Assembly (NCBI GenBank): GCA_963664585.2 | Contig: CAXXEO010000016.1 | Coordinates: 1-64,000 of the forward strand | Direction: 5' to 3' | DNA: 64,000 bases | From: G963664585 sp963664585 | GTDB lineage: Bacteria > Bacillota > Clostridia > Oscillospirales > Ruminococcaceae | In this document: piece after piece, positions 16,577 to 25,669 of the stretch | How positions within the stretch are numbered: the stretch's first letter is position 1 | Layout of the letters: each line of letters starts with the position of its first letter | Made by a program: the position numbers and the translations under genes | Notes under the pieces: model-generated | Seen by the model: the letters and a program-made list of their open reading frames with translations, nothing else | What the model was told of the DNA's origin: nothing | Database searches by the model: none

Positions 16577-17587
16577 ATGATGAATAACGAAGAATTAGTA
16601 TTAAATATTGAAAATCTTACTGTCTATTACGAATTGGAAGATGAGACCGTAAAGGCAGTCAATGATCTAAGCCTGTCATTAGCTAGCGGAAAGACACTGG
16701 GATTGGTCGGCGAGACCGGAGCCGGTAAGACAACGACCGCGCTTGCGGTTCTTCGTCTGGTACCGGATCCCCCGGGAGTCTTTAAAAGCGGAAAGATAAC
16801 CGTCTGCGGTAATGATGTCATGTCCCTTTCTGCTCAAAAACTTGAGGAGATGCGTGGCAAGGATGTCTCGATGATCTTTCAGGATCCGATGACCAGTCTG
16901 AATCCTGTTTTCACGGTTGGAGAACAGATTGCCGAAAGTATTGAGATACATGAGCACATGGGCAAAACCGAGGCCTACCAGAAGGCGCTTGATATGCTGG
17001 AGCTTGTGGGAATCCCACGTACCCGTGGCGGCGACTATCCCCACCAATTTTCTGGCGGCATGAAACAGCGCGTTGTCATCGCAATCGCTCTCGCCTGCAA
17101 CCCCAAGCTGCTGATCGCCGATGAGCCTACCACTGCTTTGGACGTCACGATCCAGGCGCAGGTTCTTGATATGATGAAAGAACTCAAGACGAAGTATGGC
17201 ACCGCCATGGTTTTAATTACCCATGATCTTGGCATTGTAGCCGAAGTATGTGATGAAATAGCAGTCATGTACGGGGGCAGGATTGTGGAACAGGGCACTT
17301 TGGACGATGTGTTTAATCACACGCGTCATCCTTATACAGAAGGACTGTTTAACTCGCTGCCGAATGTAAATGACAGAAAGAACGAACTTCAGCCGATTCC
17401 CGGACTTATGCCGGACCCTACGAATCTCCCGAATGGTTGCGCATTTGCCCCAAGGTGTTCTTATGCCACCGACGCTTGTACGGAAACCTTGCCGACGCTG
17501 ACTGCCTTTGGTGGAACCCATAAGGCTGCTTGTGTGGCCTATCATACTCCAGGTTTCCAGATAAAGAGGGGGCAAAAAAATGGCTGA
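16577..17587 (+). CDS. dppD: peptide ABC transporter ATPase (DppD/OppD type)
   Basis: 336 residues. Walker A GETGAGKT (about 50-57), Q-loop MIFQDPMTSLNP, signature FSGGMKQR, Walker B LLIADEPTTALD and H-loop ITHDLGI are all present. The C-terminal oligopeptide-transporter domain has four cysteines (GCAFAPRCSYATDAC, then a late C) that bind an Fe-S cluster in this family. It overlaps the next gene by 8 bp, so the two ATPases are translationally coupled and form a heterodimer. Confidence 0.9.
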   Translation: MMNNEELVLNIENLTVYYELEDETVKAVNDLSLSLASGKTLGLVGETGAGKTTTALAVLRLVPDPPGVFKSGKITVCGNDVMSLSAQKLEEMRGKDVSMIFQDPMTSLNPVFTVGEQIAESIEIHEHMGKTEAYQKALDMLELVGIPRTRGGDYPHQFSGGMKQRVVIAIALACNPKLLIADEPTTALDVTIQAQVLDMMKELKTKYGTAMVLITHDLGIVAEVCDEIAVMYGGRIVEQGTLDDVFNHTRHPYTEGLFNSLPNVNDRKNELQPIPGLMPDPTNLPNGCAFAPRCSYATDACTETLPTLTAFGGTHKAACVAYHTPGFQIKRGQKNG

Positions 17588-18548
17588 TAACATTCTTGAG
17601 GTTAAAAATCTAACCAAATATTTTAAAACACCGCAGGGAATGCTTCATGCGGTCGATGGGGTAAATTTCACCATTGAAAGAGGGAAAACTCTCGGTATCG
17701 TTGGAGAATCAGGTTGTGGTAAATCAACCACAGGCCGTGCGATTCTGCGCTTGCTTGAGCCTACCGCCGGAGAAGTGTTTTTTGAGGGCACTGACATAAC
17801 CAAACTGAATGATAGAGAAATGCGCAAAAGACGCAAAGATATGCAAATCATTTTCCAAGATCCATTCTCTTCTCTTGACCCCAGAAAAACGATCAACCAG
17901 ACCATCTCAGAACCGATTATCACCAATAAGCTGATGACTGATAAAACACAGATCAGCAAAAGAGTACATGAGGTTATGGAAACAGTCGGACTCGCGGACA
18001 GGCTGATCAATACCTATCCTCATGAGCTGGATGGAGGCCGTCGGCAGCGTATCGGGATTGCGCGTGCTCTTGCGATGGAACCAAAGTTTATCGTATGCGA
18101 CGAGCCTGTTTCGGCGCTTGATGTTTCTATTCAGGCACAGATACTCAATCTGCTCAAAAAGCTGCAGAGCCAAATGGGATTGACATACATATTTATTACA
18201 CATAATTTGTCTGTAGTAAATTATTTTTCAGATGATATTGCCGTCATGTATTTAGGTCAATTGGTTGAAAAGGCCTCTGCTGAAGAGCTTTTCGCCAATC
18301 CGTCTCACCCCTATACAGAGGCTTTGTTGTCTGCTATCCCAATCCCCGAAGTCGGCGGACCAAAAAGGGAGCGAATACTTCTCAAAGGCGAAATTTCGTC
18401 ACCTGTGAATCTGCCGGATGAATGCAGATTTGCAAAGCGTTGTATGTATGCCAGCGCCGAATGCAGGGAGAAGAGTCCCGAGCTGAGAGAGTTGAAAAAA
18501 GGACATTTTGTTGCTTGCTGCAAAGCAGAACAATTTTTCCGTGGATAA
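17580..18548 (+). CDS. dppF: peptide ABC transporter ATPase (DppF/OppF type)
   Basis: 322 residues. Walker A GESGCGKS, Q-loop IIFQDPFSSLDPR, Walker B FIVCDEPVSALD and H-loop ITHNLSV are intact. The signature reads LDGGRRQR, a variant seen in this ATPase family rather than damage. The C-terminal cysteine motif (CRFAKRCMYASAEC) is present. It completes the DppABCDF set; a strong terminator follows at 18644. Confidence 0.9.
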   Translation: MADNILEVKNLTKYFKTPQGMLHAVDGVNFTIERGKTLGIVGESGCGKSTTGRAILRLLEPTAGEVFFEGTDITKLNDREMRKRRKDMQIIFQDPFSSLDPRKTINQTISEPIITNKLMTDKTQISKRVHEVMETVGLADRLINTYPHELDGGRRQRIGIARALAMEPKFIVCDEPVSALDVSIQAQILNLLKKLQSQMGLTYIFITHNLSVVNYFSDDIAVMYLGQLVEKASAEELFANPSHPYTEALLSAIPIPEVGGPKRERILLKGEISSPVNLPDECRFAKRCMYASAECREKSPELRELKKGHFVACCKAEQFFRG

Positions 18549-18643
18549 AAGAGGCTACAAATAAAACTAACAACTTTTAAGTTGCCGCTTATTAGTTTAA
18601 GACTACACCGGTAGTTGATAAATCTTTTACATTTTTCTAAAGT

Positions 18644-18683
18644 GTCCGTAGACGACGTAAGTTCGCCTACGGACTATTTTTTT
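18644..18683 (+). terminator. terminator of the peptide ABC operon
   Basis: GTCCGTAG (18644-18651) pairs with CTACGGAC (18667-18674), followed by TATTTTTTTT. Confidence 0.85.
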
Positions 18684-18792
18684 TCATAAGATTTGATCTA
18701 CAAAAGAAATAAAAGCAGCAGCTTTTCTGACAATGTTATTAATCCAACGACTATAATAGCTTCAGCGCTTAAAGCAGTATTGTGTTTCTGCT

Positions 18793-19806
18793 ATGATATG
18801 GGGAAAAAATTCAAGCGGAAAAACGATTATGCTTAGAGCGGACATCGACGCATTGCCCATTCAGGAGCAGGTTGAAAGCGAATATAAGTCTGTCAATCAC
18901 GGCGTCATGCACGCATGTGGCCATGATATGCACACTGCTTCTCTGTTGGGAGCCGCGAAAATCCTATTTGAGTTGAAAGATGAGCTGGAAGGCAATGTTA
19001 AGCTCTGCTTTCAACCGGCGGAAGAAGTAAAAGCCATCGGCGCCAATATATGTGTAAAGGATGGCATATTAGAGAATCCTAAAGTCGATTTTGTGGTAGG
19101 CACGCATGTAGACTGTATGCTTCCAGCGGGAATGGCCAGTCTTGAACCGGGACCGGTAAGTGCTTATCCGGATGGCTTTCAGATCAAATTTATTGGGAAA
19201 GGAGCTCACGGCTCGAAACCCTCTGCGGCAAAAGATCCTATTCTGGCGGCTGTGATGGCTTACAATATGATCAATGCCATCAACAAGCAGATTAACGCCA
19301 TGGAGCCGAATGTGATTCAGGTTTGTGTATTTCAGGGCGGCGCAACAGCCAATATTATTCCGGACGAATGTGTGATCGGCGGTACTGTACGAACGCTTCA
19401 CAAGCATAATCGTGATTTGGTCAAACAGCGCATGGAAGATATAGCTAAACATTTATGTGAAATTTATGACATGAAATATGAATTCAAATATGAAGGCGCT
19501 ACATTACCTGTTGTTAATGAACCCAAGTATGTCGAATCGGCCAAAAAAAGCTGTGCTGCGGCATTACCTCTTGGCTTCTGCGAAAAGGTTTTGGATAAAA
19601 CGGGCGGAGAGGATTTCAGCTATTTTACCGAGCATCTACCCAGTCTCTATTTTCGAATCGGTGCCAATAATGGTGAGCCATCCACAATGATGCCGGCACA
19701 CAATGCTTTCTTTAATCCTGATGAGGGAGCTTTGACAAAAGCTGCAGCAATCTATGCCTCTGTCGCGCATGATTATCTGGCTGGCAAATTTGAAAATCAA
19801 CTTTAG
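18793..19806 (+). pseudogene. M20D amidohydrolase/peptidase lacking its N-terminus
   Basis: The frame encodes the metal-dependent M20D fold from GKTIMLRADIDALPIQEQ onward: HACGHDMHTA, QPAEE, GTHVD and the late PAHNAFF metal/catalytic segments are all present. The usual first 65-75 residues are missing. No ribosome site precedes ATG 18793, and no frame in 18684-18792 encodes them. Family members hydrolyse N-acyl amino acids or aminobenzoyl-glutamate-type amides, fitting a role beside a peptide importer. The catalytic residues survive, so function from an atypical start cannot be excluded, but a 5' deletion is the simpler reading. Confidence 0.7.
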
Positions 19807-19830
19807 ACCAAACGCATCATATTAGAAACA

Positions 19831-19936
19831 TATAGTTGATTAACTTGAAAACAAGCTTGTGATTTCTTCCCCCGCTGAAGACGGGGAAAGAAAATGACGT
19901 TTTATATATAGCCAGTTTTTAAGTTAATTGGCTATA
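19831..19936 (+). repeat. family A MITE-like repeat, copy 1
   Basis: 106 bp from TATAGTTGATTAACTTG to TTAATTGGCTATA. Imperfect terminal repeats (TATAGYYRATTAACTTRAAAAC) flank a central GC-rich hairpin; here the hairpin loop is CTGAAGA and slightly degenerate. It lies between two convergent genes. Confidence 0.85.
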
Positions 19937-19970
19937 GAATGTTTTCGCTTATACAGAAGCCAAAAAACAC

Positions 19971-20008
19971 AAAACCGGCCTGTTCAAAAAAGCGAACGAG
20001 TCGGTTTT
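19971..20008. terminator. bidirectional terminator between M20 gene and marR
   Basis: AAAACCG and GTTC arms pair with GAAC and CGGTTTT around AAAAAAGC. On the minus strand it follows the marR stop and is followed by GTTTTTT. Confidence 0.65.
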
Positions 20009-20039
20009 AGTTTCGTGTTGTGAATCAATTCACGGTCAT

Positions 20040-20546
20040 TTAAAGTACTCCGTTTTTATGATCGCTCTCTAATATATTATTTCTGCAGGCTAATACTTTG
20101 TAAAAGCTGTTAATCTCATCCATTGTACATTCTTTTAAAAGTTCATTGATAATGCGGGTAACCTCGGACCTGTCATAGGCTTTATGTGCACGGCTGATAA
20201 TCTTTCCGTTTTCTGTGATATACAGCCGAACTGTCTTGCCATTGTCGGGAAGCTTTACACGAGAAATATATCCGTTTTTCTCCAGTTTATTGACAAGTTG
20301 TGAGACGGTTCCTTTCGTCCTGTGACAGATCAAGGCAAGTTTGGTAACCGAAATTCCCTCGTTACTTTCTATAATTCCAATGGTATGAACTTCGGCCGTT
20401 GTAATGAGCTGACCTGTACCGTAATCACGCGAATGTGTATCATGTTCATTGTAAAGCCATAAATGTTTATATACCAGATCGGCCTTTTCATTCAGTTGTT
20501 GAAATATATCATCTATCGAATTAACTGCGTTTCTCGTAATATCCAT
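20040..20546 (-). CDS. MarR-family transcriptional regulator
   Basis: 168 residues from ATG 20546 (AAGGGGGTAAA upstream). Winged-helix core: TAEVHTIGIIESNEGISVTK, then RTKGTVSQLVNKLEKNGYI (recognition helix and wing start), KTVRLYITENGK. The N-terminal helices include a His-rich segment (NEHDTHSRDYG). MarR dimers bind palindromes and often repress their own gene. A 37-bp near-perfect palindrome lies 21 bp upstream of the start. The ligand and other targets are unknown; no transporter gene is divergent to it. Confidence 0.85.
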   Translation of the reverse strand: MDITRNAVNSIDDIFQQLNEKADLVYKHLWLYNEHDTHSRDYGTGQLITTAEVHTIGIIESNEGISVTKLALICHRTKGTVSQLVNKLEKNGYISRVKLPDNGKTVRLYITENGKIISRAHKAYDRSEVTRIINELLKECTMDEINSFYKVLACRNNILESDHKNGVL

Positions 20547-20566
20547 TTTACCCCCTTGTATGCGCT

Positions 20567-20603
20567 TTGTTATAATTATACACAATGTGTTTAATTATAA
20601 CAA
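20567..20603 (-). promoter_or_regulatory. 37-bp near-perfect palindrome, probable MarR operator
   Basis: TTGTTATAATTA (20567-20578) and its exact complement (20592-20603) flank ACACAATGTGT, itself a palindrome. Only the centre base and one symmetric pair break the symmetry. It overlaps the expected promoter region of the marR gene. Confidence 0.75.
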
Positions 20604-20838
20604 TCCTTGTGATAGAAGGAAAATTATCTGAGTATACGAAAAAAGTACTGATGTACGTTTAATTAGAGGCTTAGTATGCGCAGCAGAAGATTACGCTAAA
20701 TGTGACGGCAAGATAAAAAAGTCAGATCTGGCATGCTAAACTCAACTTTTACGATCCACTTGGTTGCAGTTGGAGTTTTCACATGGACTGTTCTCGTTTC
20801 TGCAGGAAACTCTAAAAAGCAGTAATCAAATCAAATTA

Positions 20839-21795
20839 TTACCTGTTGACCACGTTGACAGCAGTTCCTTTTTGGAACTGTGCCAGATTGTCTATGGCAA
20901 TATCCAGCAGGCGTTGGCGGCTTTCTTTTGGTGCCCATGCAATGTGAGGGGTAACGATACAGTTTTTAGCCTTTAAAAGCGGATTGTCCGACCTGATCGG
21001 CTCGGCGGAGACAACGTCCGCCGCGAAATACCCCACCTGACCGCTCTCCAGGCCAGCGGTCATATCCTCTTCGACCACCAGTGGGCCGCGGGAGGTGTTG
21101 ACCACAATGATGCCCCTTTTCATCTTTGCGATGCTTTCCTTGTTAATGATGCCCTGTGTTGACGGTAACAATGGACAGTGCAGGGAAATGACGTCAGATT
21201 TCACAAGCAGTTCATCGAGCGAAACATATTCAGCGATCTCGCGTCCACTTTCGCTAGGATATTCATCATAGGCCAGTACCTTCATACCGAACGCTTGGGC
21301 AATTATGGCGGTACGCTGGCCAATGCGACCAAAGCCGATGATACCCATTGTCTTTCCGGCCAACTCGACCAGTGGAAAGTCCCAATAACACCAATCAATG
21401 CTGCGGCTCCATCGGCCCTCGAACACACTGCCGCTGTGGTGCGCAACATGATGGCAGATCTCTAAAAGCAACGCGAAAACATACTGAGAAACGGCAGCGG
21501 TGCCATAAGTGGGAATATTCGTAACGGCAATGCCGTTTTCCTTGGCAGCTGCTATATCCACGACGTTATACCCGGTGGCCAGTACACCGATGTATCGTAT
21601 ATGAGGGCAGGCCGCCAGCGTCGCGGCAGTAATCGGTGCTTTATTGATGATCACCGCTTCGGCATCACCAATACGCTCTGCGATTTTATCAGCCGGCGTA
21701 CGGTCATAGACAGTCAGCTCCCCCAGAGCTTTAAAGCCTTCCCAGCTGAGATCGCCGGGGTTTTCCGTATAGCCATCAAGTATGACAATTTTCAT
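20839..21795 (-). CDS. hprA: D-2-hydroxyacid dehydrogenase (glycerate dehydrogenase / hydroxypyruvate reductase)
   Basis: 318 residues with GGAGAAAT before ATG 21795. D-isomer dehydrogenase family: the Rossmann motif GFGRIG within AGKTMGIIGFGRIGQRTA, the catalytic Arg in VNTSRGPLV, a conserved Glu-containing loop, and His in TPHIAWAPKESRQR. The N-terminal part (YTENPGDLSWEGFKALGEL) resembles glycerate dehydrogenases that reduce hydroxypyruvate or glyoxylate with NAD(P)H. It is last in a minus-strand cluster with a TIM-barrel isomerase and a glyoxylate carboligase-like enzyme, which points to hydroxypyruvate as substrate. Confidence 0.85.
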   Translation of the reverse strand: MKIVILDGYTENPGDLSWEGFKALGELTVYDRTPADKIAERIGDAEAVIINKAPITAATLAACPHIRYIGVLATGYNVVDIAAAKENGIAVTNIPTYGTAAVSQYVFALLLEICHHVAHHSGSVFEGRWSRSIDWCYWDFPLVELAGKTMGIIGFGRIGQRTAIIAQAFGMKVLAYDEYPSESGREIAEYVSLDELLVKSDVISLHCPLLPSTQGIINKESIAKMKRGIIVVNTSRGPLVVEEDMTAGLESGQVGYFAADVVSAEPIRSDNPLLKAKNCIVTPHIAWAPKESRQRLLDIAIDNLAQFQKGTAVNVVNR

Positions 21796-21918
21796 TCCAT
21801 TTCTCCTTTACAGAAATGATAAAGGTTTATGATACATAACCGTTATGAATTTTGCCGCTATTTTTCTGTTCAAATCCTTTTCAATGTATTGCTATACAAT
21901 TCGGATTTCAAAGCAGTA

Positions 21919-22821
21919 TTAATCCTCCAGCAGCGCCCACGCTCTGTTAATCACCCTTTTTGTTGCGGCCAGAATAATGTCGCCGTCTTCATCCTTCCAA
22001 GGTTTAACCTCAAAAGAAAGTACGTAGGGATTTTGCGGGTTAAAAAAGCCTTCTTCTTTTAAAATTGTAAAGAAATCTAAAAGCTCCGGTGTATCGTTGG
22101 CGCTGCCGGGAAAGCCAAAGCGGGGATGTTGGTCACCATAAGCCTCTTTGTCCGGAAGGACAACAGCATTGCCAATGTGGAAATGAGTAATATAGGGTCG
22201 TAGAGTTCGAATCACAAACTGTGAGGTCTCATAAGTGGTCGGGAAATGTGACAGATCCACCAGAAGGCCGAAGTTGTCACAGGTCATGCGCATATCAGCC
22301 GCAAAGCGCGCGGCATAGGGAGCGGGGCCAATGAGAGCCGCCTTATCCATGTCGTAGTCAAAAACCTCGAGTTCAACCATCATGCCCTTGGTTTTGGCAT
22401 AGGCACAGACATTACGGGTGGTTTTCAGTAGCTGAGCATAAGCCTGCTCTTTGGTTTCAGGATGCCATTTTCCGGCGAGAAAGGCAATACCGCGCGCACC
22501 TAAATATTCTGCCTCATCCACTGCTTCCAGTAGAGTGATCTCTGCTCTTTTACGGCCATCTTCATCTATATCATTGGGGTTGAGGCCTGTACTCAGCAGG
22601 CGTGGCTGCGCGCCATAGCAGACTTTTAGGTGAGACTGCTCAAGCATCCGTTTGGCGGCTGCCCGGGTAGCATCGTCCTTCTGCGGCCCGATTTCCAGTA
22701 CGTCGAAAAAATCGTCGCAGGCAATGGTTTTGACAGAATCCAGTACAGGGTAGCTGGACGGGGGATGACTCATCCATTGGATCGTACCAATTTGAAAATA
22801 TTTGTGAATAGAATCTTTCAT
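21919..22821 (-). CDS. TIM-barrel sugar isomerase, hydroxypyruvate isomerase-like
   Basis: About 300 residues from ATG 22821, directly after AAAGGAGGCGATCTT; a longer in-frame start at 22875 would overlap the upstream gene end. AP-endonuclease-2/xylose-isomerase-like TIM barrel with probable metal ligands in MVELEVFDYD, GLLVDLSHFP, THFHIGN and LSFEVKPW. Hydroxypyruvate isomerases (Hyi) belong to this superfamily and act directly after glyoxylate carboligase. This protein is longer than E. coli Hyi (258 residues) and similarity is only at fold level, so the reaction is inferred from neighbours. Confidence 0.65.
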   Translation of the reverse strand: MKDSIHKYFQIGTIQWMSHPPSSYPVLDSVKTIACDDFFDVLEIGPQKDDATRAAAKRMLEQSHLKVCYGAQPRLLSTGLNPNDIDEDGRKRAEITLLEAVDEAEYLGARGIAFLAGKWHPETKEQAYAQLLKTTRNVCAYAKTKGMMVELEVFDYDMDKAALIGPAPYAARFAADMRMTCDNFGLLVDLSHFPTTYETSQFVIRTLRPYITHFHIGNAVVLPDKEAYGDQHPRFGFPGSANDTPELLDFFTILKEEGFFNPQNPYVLSFEVKPWKDEDGDIILAATKRVINRAWALLED

Positions 22822-22871
22822 AAGATCGCCTCCTTTATGTGTGAGCATGGCCAATATTCGCCGCTCTGCTA

Positions 22872-24542
22872 TCAATACACAAATTCACGGACGTTATTGA
22901 GCGCACCGCCCATTGAGCAATCAACATTGGGGTCACAGACAATATCAATGACAGATGGCTTGCCGCTTGCCTGTGCACGACCGAGAGCTGGAGGAATATC
23001 GGCGGCGTCAAACACGCGTTCGGCATAGCAAGCGAGACCCTCGGCTACCTTAACATAGTCTATATAATCCTGATTTTCGGCCATCTCAACGGCATATTCA
23101 TAGCCATATGCGTACTTCTGATTCTGCCTGATCAGACCGAGGTAAGCGTTATTGATGATCACAACGATCACCGGCACCTTGAATTTAGCGCAGACTGCCA
23201 GCTCCTGCATATGGAAGGTAAATCCGAAGTCACCCATTACCGCAACGGCTTGCTTACCTGTAGCTACTCCTGCACCAAACGCAGCGGGAATGTCATAACC
23301 CAAGCAGCCGGCACCGCCCGAGGGTAGATAGTGCCGGGGTGAATCGATCTCCTGCAACTGGCCGGACCAAATCTGTGTAATGCCGCAGCCGGTCGTAAAG
23401 ATCGCATTGTCGCCGAAATACTCATTCAACTCTTTGAAGGCTCGGTGTGGGTTGATCGGTTGGCTGGAGTAATCCATCTTACGGGCAAGCTCTTTTCTGA
23501 GCGCGGGCAGGCGTTCTTTCATATCCCAATGCGAGGTGGCACTTTCCATTTTTGCCTCTGAGAGAAGAGCGTCGATCGCCTTCTTCGCATCGGCGACGAT
23601 ACCGAGGTCGGCGGGGAAGATTTTGCCGATTTCAGAAGGCTCGATGTTAATATGGATAAACTTTCTATCACCACGGTAGACGCCGACATCGCCGGTATGG
23701 CGGTCGGTGAAGCGGCAGCCGATGCCGAGCACCAGATCCGACTCAAGGAACACCTTATTGCCGATTGGTTGTCCAACCTGAATGCCGCAATGTCCGGCGT
23801 TGAGGGGATGGTTAAGAGGTATGCCACCTTTGGCCATATAGGTGGTGATCACCGGCATATTGAGCAGTTCTGCGAGTTTGACGCACTCTGCTGTGGCGTT
23901 GGCGAGGATCACACCGCCGCCCATCAGCATAAGCGGACGTTTGGCAGCCTTAATCATCACGATGGCCTTTTCAATGTCCTCTTTCTTCGGGACGGGGTTT
24001 TCAAAGAATGCGGGAACATAGCTCTGCGAATCAAATTCAATCTCCGCGTTCTGCACATCAAGAGGCAGGTCTATTACGACAGGACCGGGCTTTCCTTCTT
24101 TGGCGACGCGAAATGCTTCGCGAAAGGTTTCTATGACCTTATCGGTGTCTGTAATGCAGTATGTTTTCTTCGCGACAGGTTCACATATCTTTGCAATGTC
24201 CACACACTGGAACGCATCCTTACCAAGCTGTGCACGGACCGCCTGACCGGTGATGGCAATCACCGGGATACTATCGATCTGACAGGTGTAAATACCGGTG
24301 ACAAAATTGGTCGCACCGGGGCCTGAGGTACAAAGTGCAACCGCCAGCCTGCCGCTTGCGCGGTAATAGCCGCCGGCCGCATGAACACAGCACTCTTCAT
24401 GACGGTGTGTGTAATGCTTTATTTTGGAGGTGGCTAGATATTTGTACAGGCCATTGATACCTGCACCCGGGATGCCAAAGGCATCGGTAATGCCCTCTAT
24501 CTCTAAAATCTTGATAATTGCTTCAGATGCTTTCATTTTCAT
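22872..24542 (-). CDS. gcl: ThDP-dependent carboligase, glyoxylate carboligase (tartronate-semialdehyde synthase)-like
   Basis: 556 residues, GGAGAGCC before ATG 24542. Three-domain acetolactate-synthase fold. Many segments match E. coli Gcl: DVQNAEIEFD, RFTDRHTGDVGVYRGDRKFI, IEPSEIGKIFPADLGIV, NNAYLGLIRQNQ, KVAEGLACYAERVF, and SMGGALNNVREF at the end. The ThDP/Mg site is in GDFGFTFHMQEL plus NN. Known Gcl enzymes carry Val where other ThDP enzymes have the activating Glu; here that position (RHEECC, Glu49) is Glu. The reaction may be 2 glyoxylate to tartronate semialdehyde plus CO2, but a related pyruvate-type carboligation cannot be excluded. Confidence 0.75.
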   Translation of the reverse strand: MKMKASEAIIKILEIEGITDAFGIPGAGINGLYKYLATSKIKHYTHRHEECCVHAAGGYYRASGRLAVALCTSGPGATNFVTGIYTCQIDSIPVIAITGQAVRAQLGKDAFQCVDIAKICEPVAKKTYCITDTDKVIETFREAFRVAKEGKPGPVVIDLPLDVQNAEIEFDSQSYVPAFFENPVPKKEDIEKAIVMIKAAKRPLMLMGGGVILANATAECVKLAELLNMPVITTYMAKGGIPLNHPLNAGHCGIQVGQPIGNKVFLESDLVLGIGCRFTDRHTGDVGVYRGDRKFIHINIEPSEIGKIFPADLGIVADAKKAIDALLSEAKMESATSHWDMKERLPALRKELARKMDYSSQPINPHRAFKELNEYFGDNAIFTTGCGITQIWSGQLQEIDSPRHYLPSGGAGCLGYDIPAAFGAGVATGKQAVAVMGDFGFTFHMQELAVCAKFKVPVIVVIINNAYLGLIRQNQKYAYGYEYAVEMAENQDYIDYVKVAEGLACYAERVFDAADIPPALGRAQASGKPSVIDIVCDPNVDCSMGGALNNVREFVY

Positions 24543-24815
24543 ATCAGGCTCTCCTTTTTAATTATTAAAAAAAGACTTCTATTATTTACAATAATGATAC
24601 TTGCATTCTACAAAAAGTACAAGAGGAAACATGTGGATTCTACTTTTTGCACAAAAACATGGAGGAAGATTTGCTGCTGTGGAAAGGCGGCATTTTAATT
24701 ATTAGAAAAATGTAGGATTATGTGCGCTCCTGCATTCAAATCTTACAAACTGTTGATGACATTGCATTCATAATTTTGTTTTTCTTGCTAAAAGATGGCA
24801 GACAGAAAATTTGTT
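24543..24815. promoter_or_regulatory. regulatory region of the gcl cluster with inverted repeat
   Basis: CAAAAAGTA (24611-24619) and TACTTTTTG (24641-24649) form a perfect 9-bp inverted repeat, each arm preceded by ATTCTA or followed by its near-mirror. It lies 70-110 bp upstream of the gcl start and is a candidate IclR operator. The rest of the 270-bp gap is AT-rich without a gene. Confidence 0.45.
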
Positions 24816-25628
24816 TTAATGAAGATTTGTATCCGCTTTTTCAAGCCAGCCCAGCCGTAATGAGATCTGTCGCGCAGCGTCCAGAAGAATGGGTAGATTC
24901 GGCTCAATATGCCGATTTGTCATACGGGTGACAGGGCCGCTGACACTGATTCCTGCCATAATACGACCGGTGTAATCACGGATCGGTGCTGCAACGCAAT
25001 ATGCACCCTCTTCGCATTCTTCGTTATCAAAGGCAAAGCCCCGTGTCCGGATCTCAGCCAGCTCAGTTTCAAGTGCCTTTCTGCTGGTCAGCGTGTTTGC
25101 CGTGAAGCGTGTCAAACCCTTGACAGCCAGCAACTGATCTAATTGCTGCTGTGTGTAACTAAGCATCAGTAATTTGCCAACGGCTGTACAGTGCATTGGT
25201 GCGATCTTTCCGATACGCTGCAGGCTCATAAGCGTTTTGTTTGGTCCCTGTACTGCTTCAATGTACATCACTGACATGTCGTATTCTATAGACAAATTAC
25301 ATGATTCGTCAAAAGCGGCTGCCACCCTGCGCAAAAACGGTAATCCAATGTTTCGCAGACTTTGGTTGGCACGGATATTGTCGGCCAGTCCGCAAAGCTT
25401 GAAGGTCAGAAAATGGCCCCCCGTTTCGATGTCCTGTGCAGCGTAGTCGCGGTTTTGCAGTGCCGCTAAAAAGCGCAGCACTGTACTCGCGGGCATTTTC
25501 ATCTGTGCGGCAAGGTCCTGAAGTCTAATCGGCGTCTCCTTCTGAGACATGAGCTCAATGAGCATGAGGAGCTTATCGGAAGAAAGGTTGGTTCGGGTTG
25601 GATTGTCGATTGGGGTTTTCTTTTGCAC
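24816..25628 (-). CDS. IclR-family transcriptional regulator
   Basis: 270 residues from GTG 25628 (GAGGAGG six bases upstream). N-terminal winged helix (KLLMLIELMSQKETPIRLQD, MPASTVLRFLAAL) and C-terminal IclR effector domain (MHCTAVGKLLMLSYT, NEECEEGAYCVAAPIRDY, GRIMAGISVSGPV). IclR members such as AllR control glyoxylate/allantoin genes including gcl by sensing glyoxylate, so this protein probably regulates the downstream gcl cluster. Its own promoter region is interrupted 31 bp upstream of the start by a family A repeat with an IS30 insertion. Confidence 0.85.
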   Translation of the reverse strand: MQKKTPIDNPTRTNLSSDKLLMLIELMSQKETPIRLQDLAAQMKMPASTVLRFLAALQNRDYAAQDIETGGHFLTFKLCGLADNIRANQSLRNIGLPFLRRVAAAFDESCNLSIEYDMSVMYIEAVQGPNKTLMSLQRIGKIAPMHCTAVGKLLMLSYTQQQLDQLLAVKGLTRFTANTLTSRKALETELAEIRTRGFAFDNEECEEGAYCVAAPIRDYTGRIMAGISVSGPVTRMTNRHIEPNLPILLDAARQISLRLGWLEKADTNLH

Positions 25629-25669
25629 TTTGCACCTCCTCAAAATATACTTGCATTATATAGCCAATT

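Noticed and set aside
18010..18060. LDGGRRQR in DppF as a damaged ABC signature
   Set aside because: This variant is familiar in DppF/OppF-type ATPases and all other motifs are intact.
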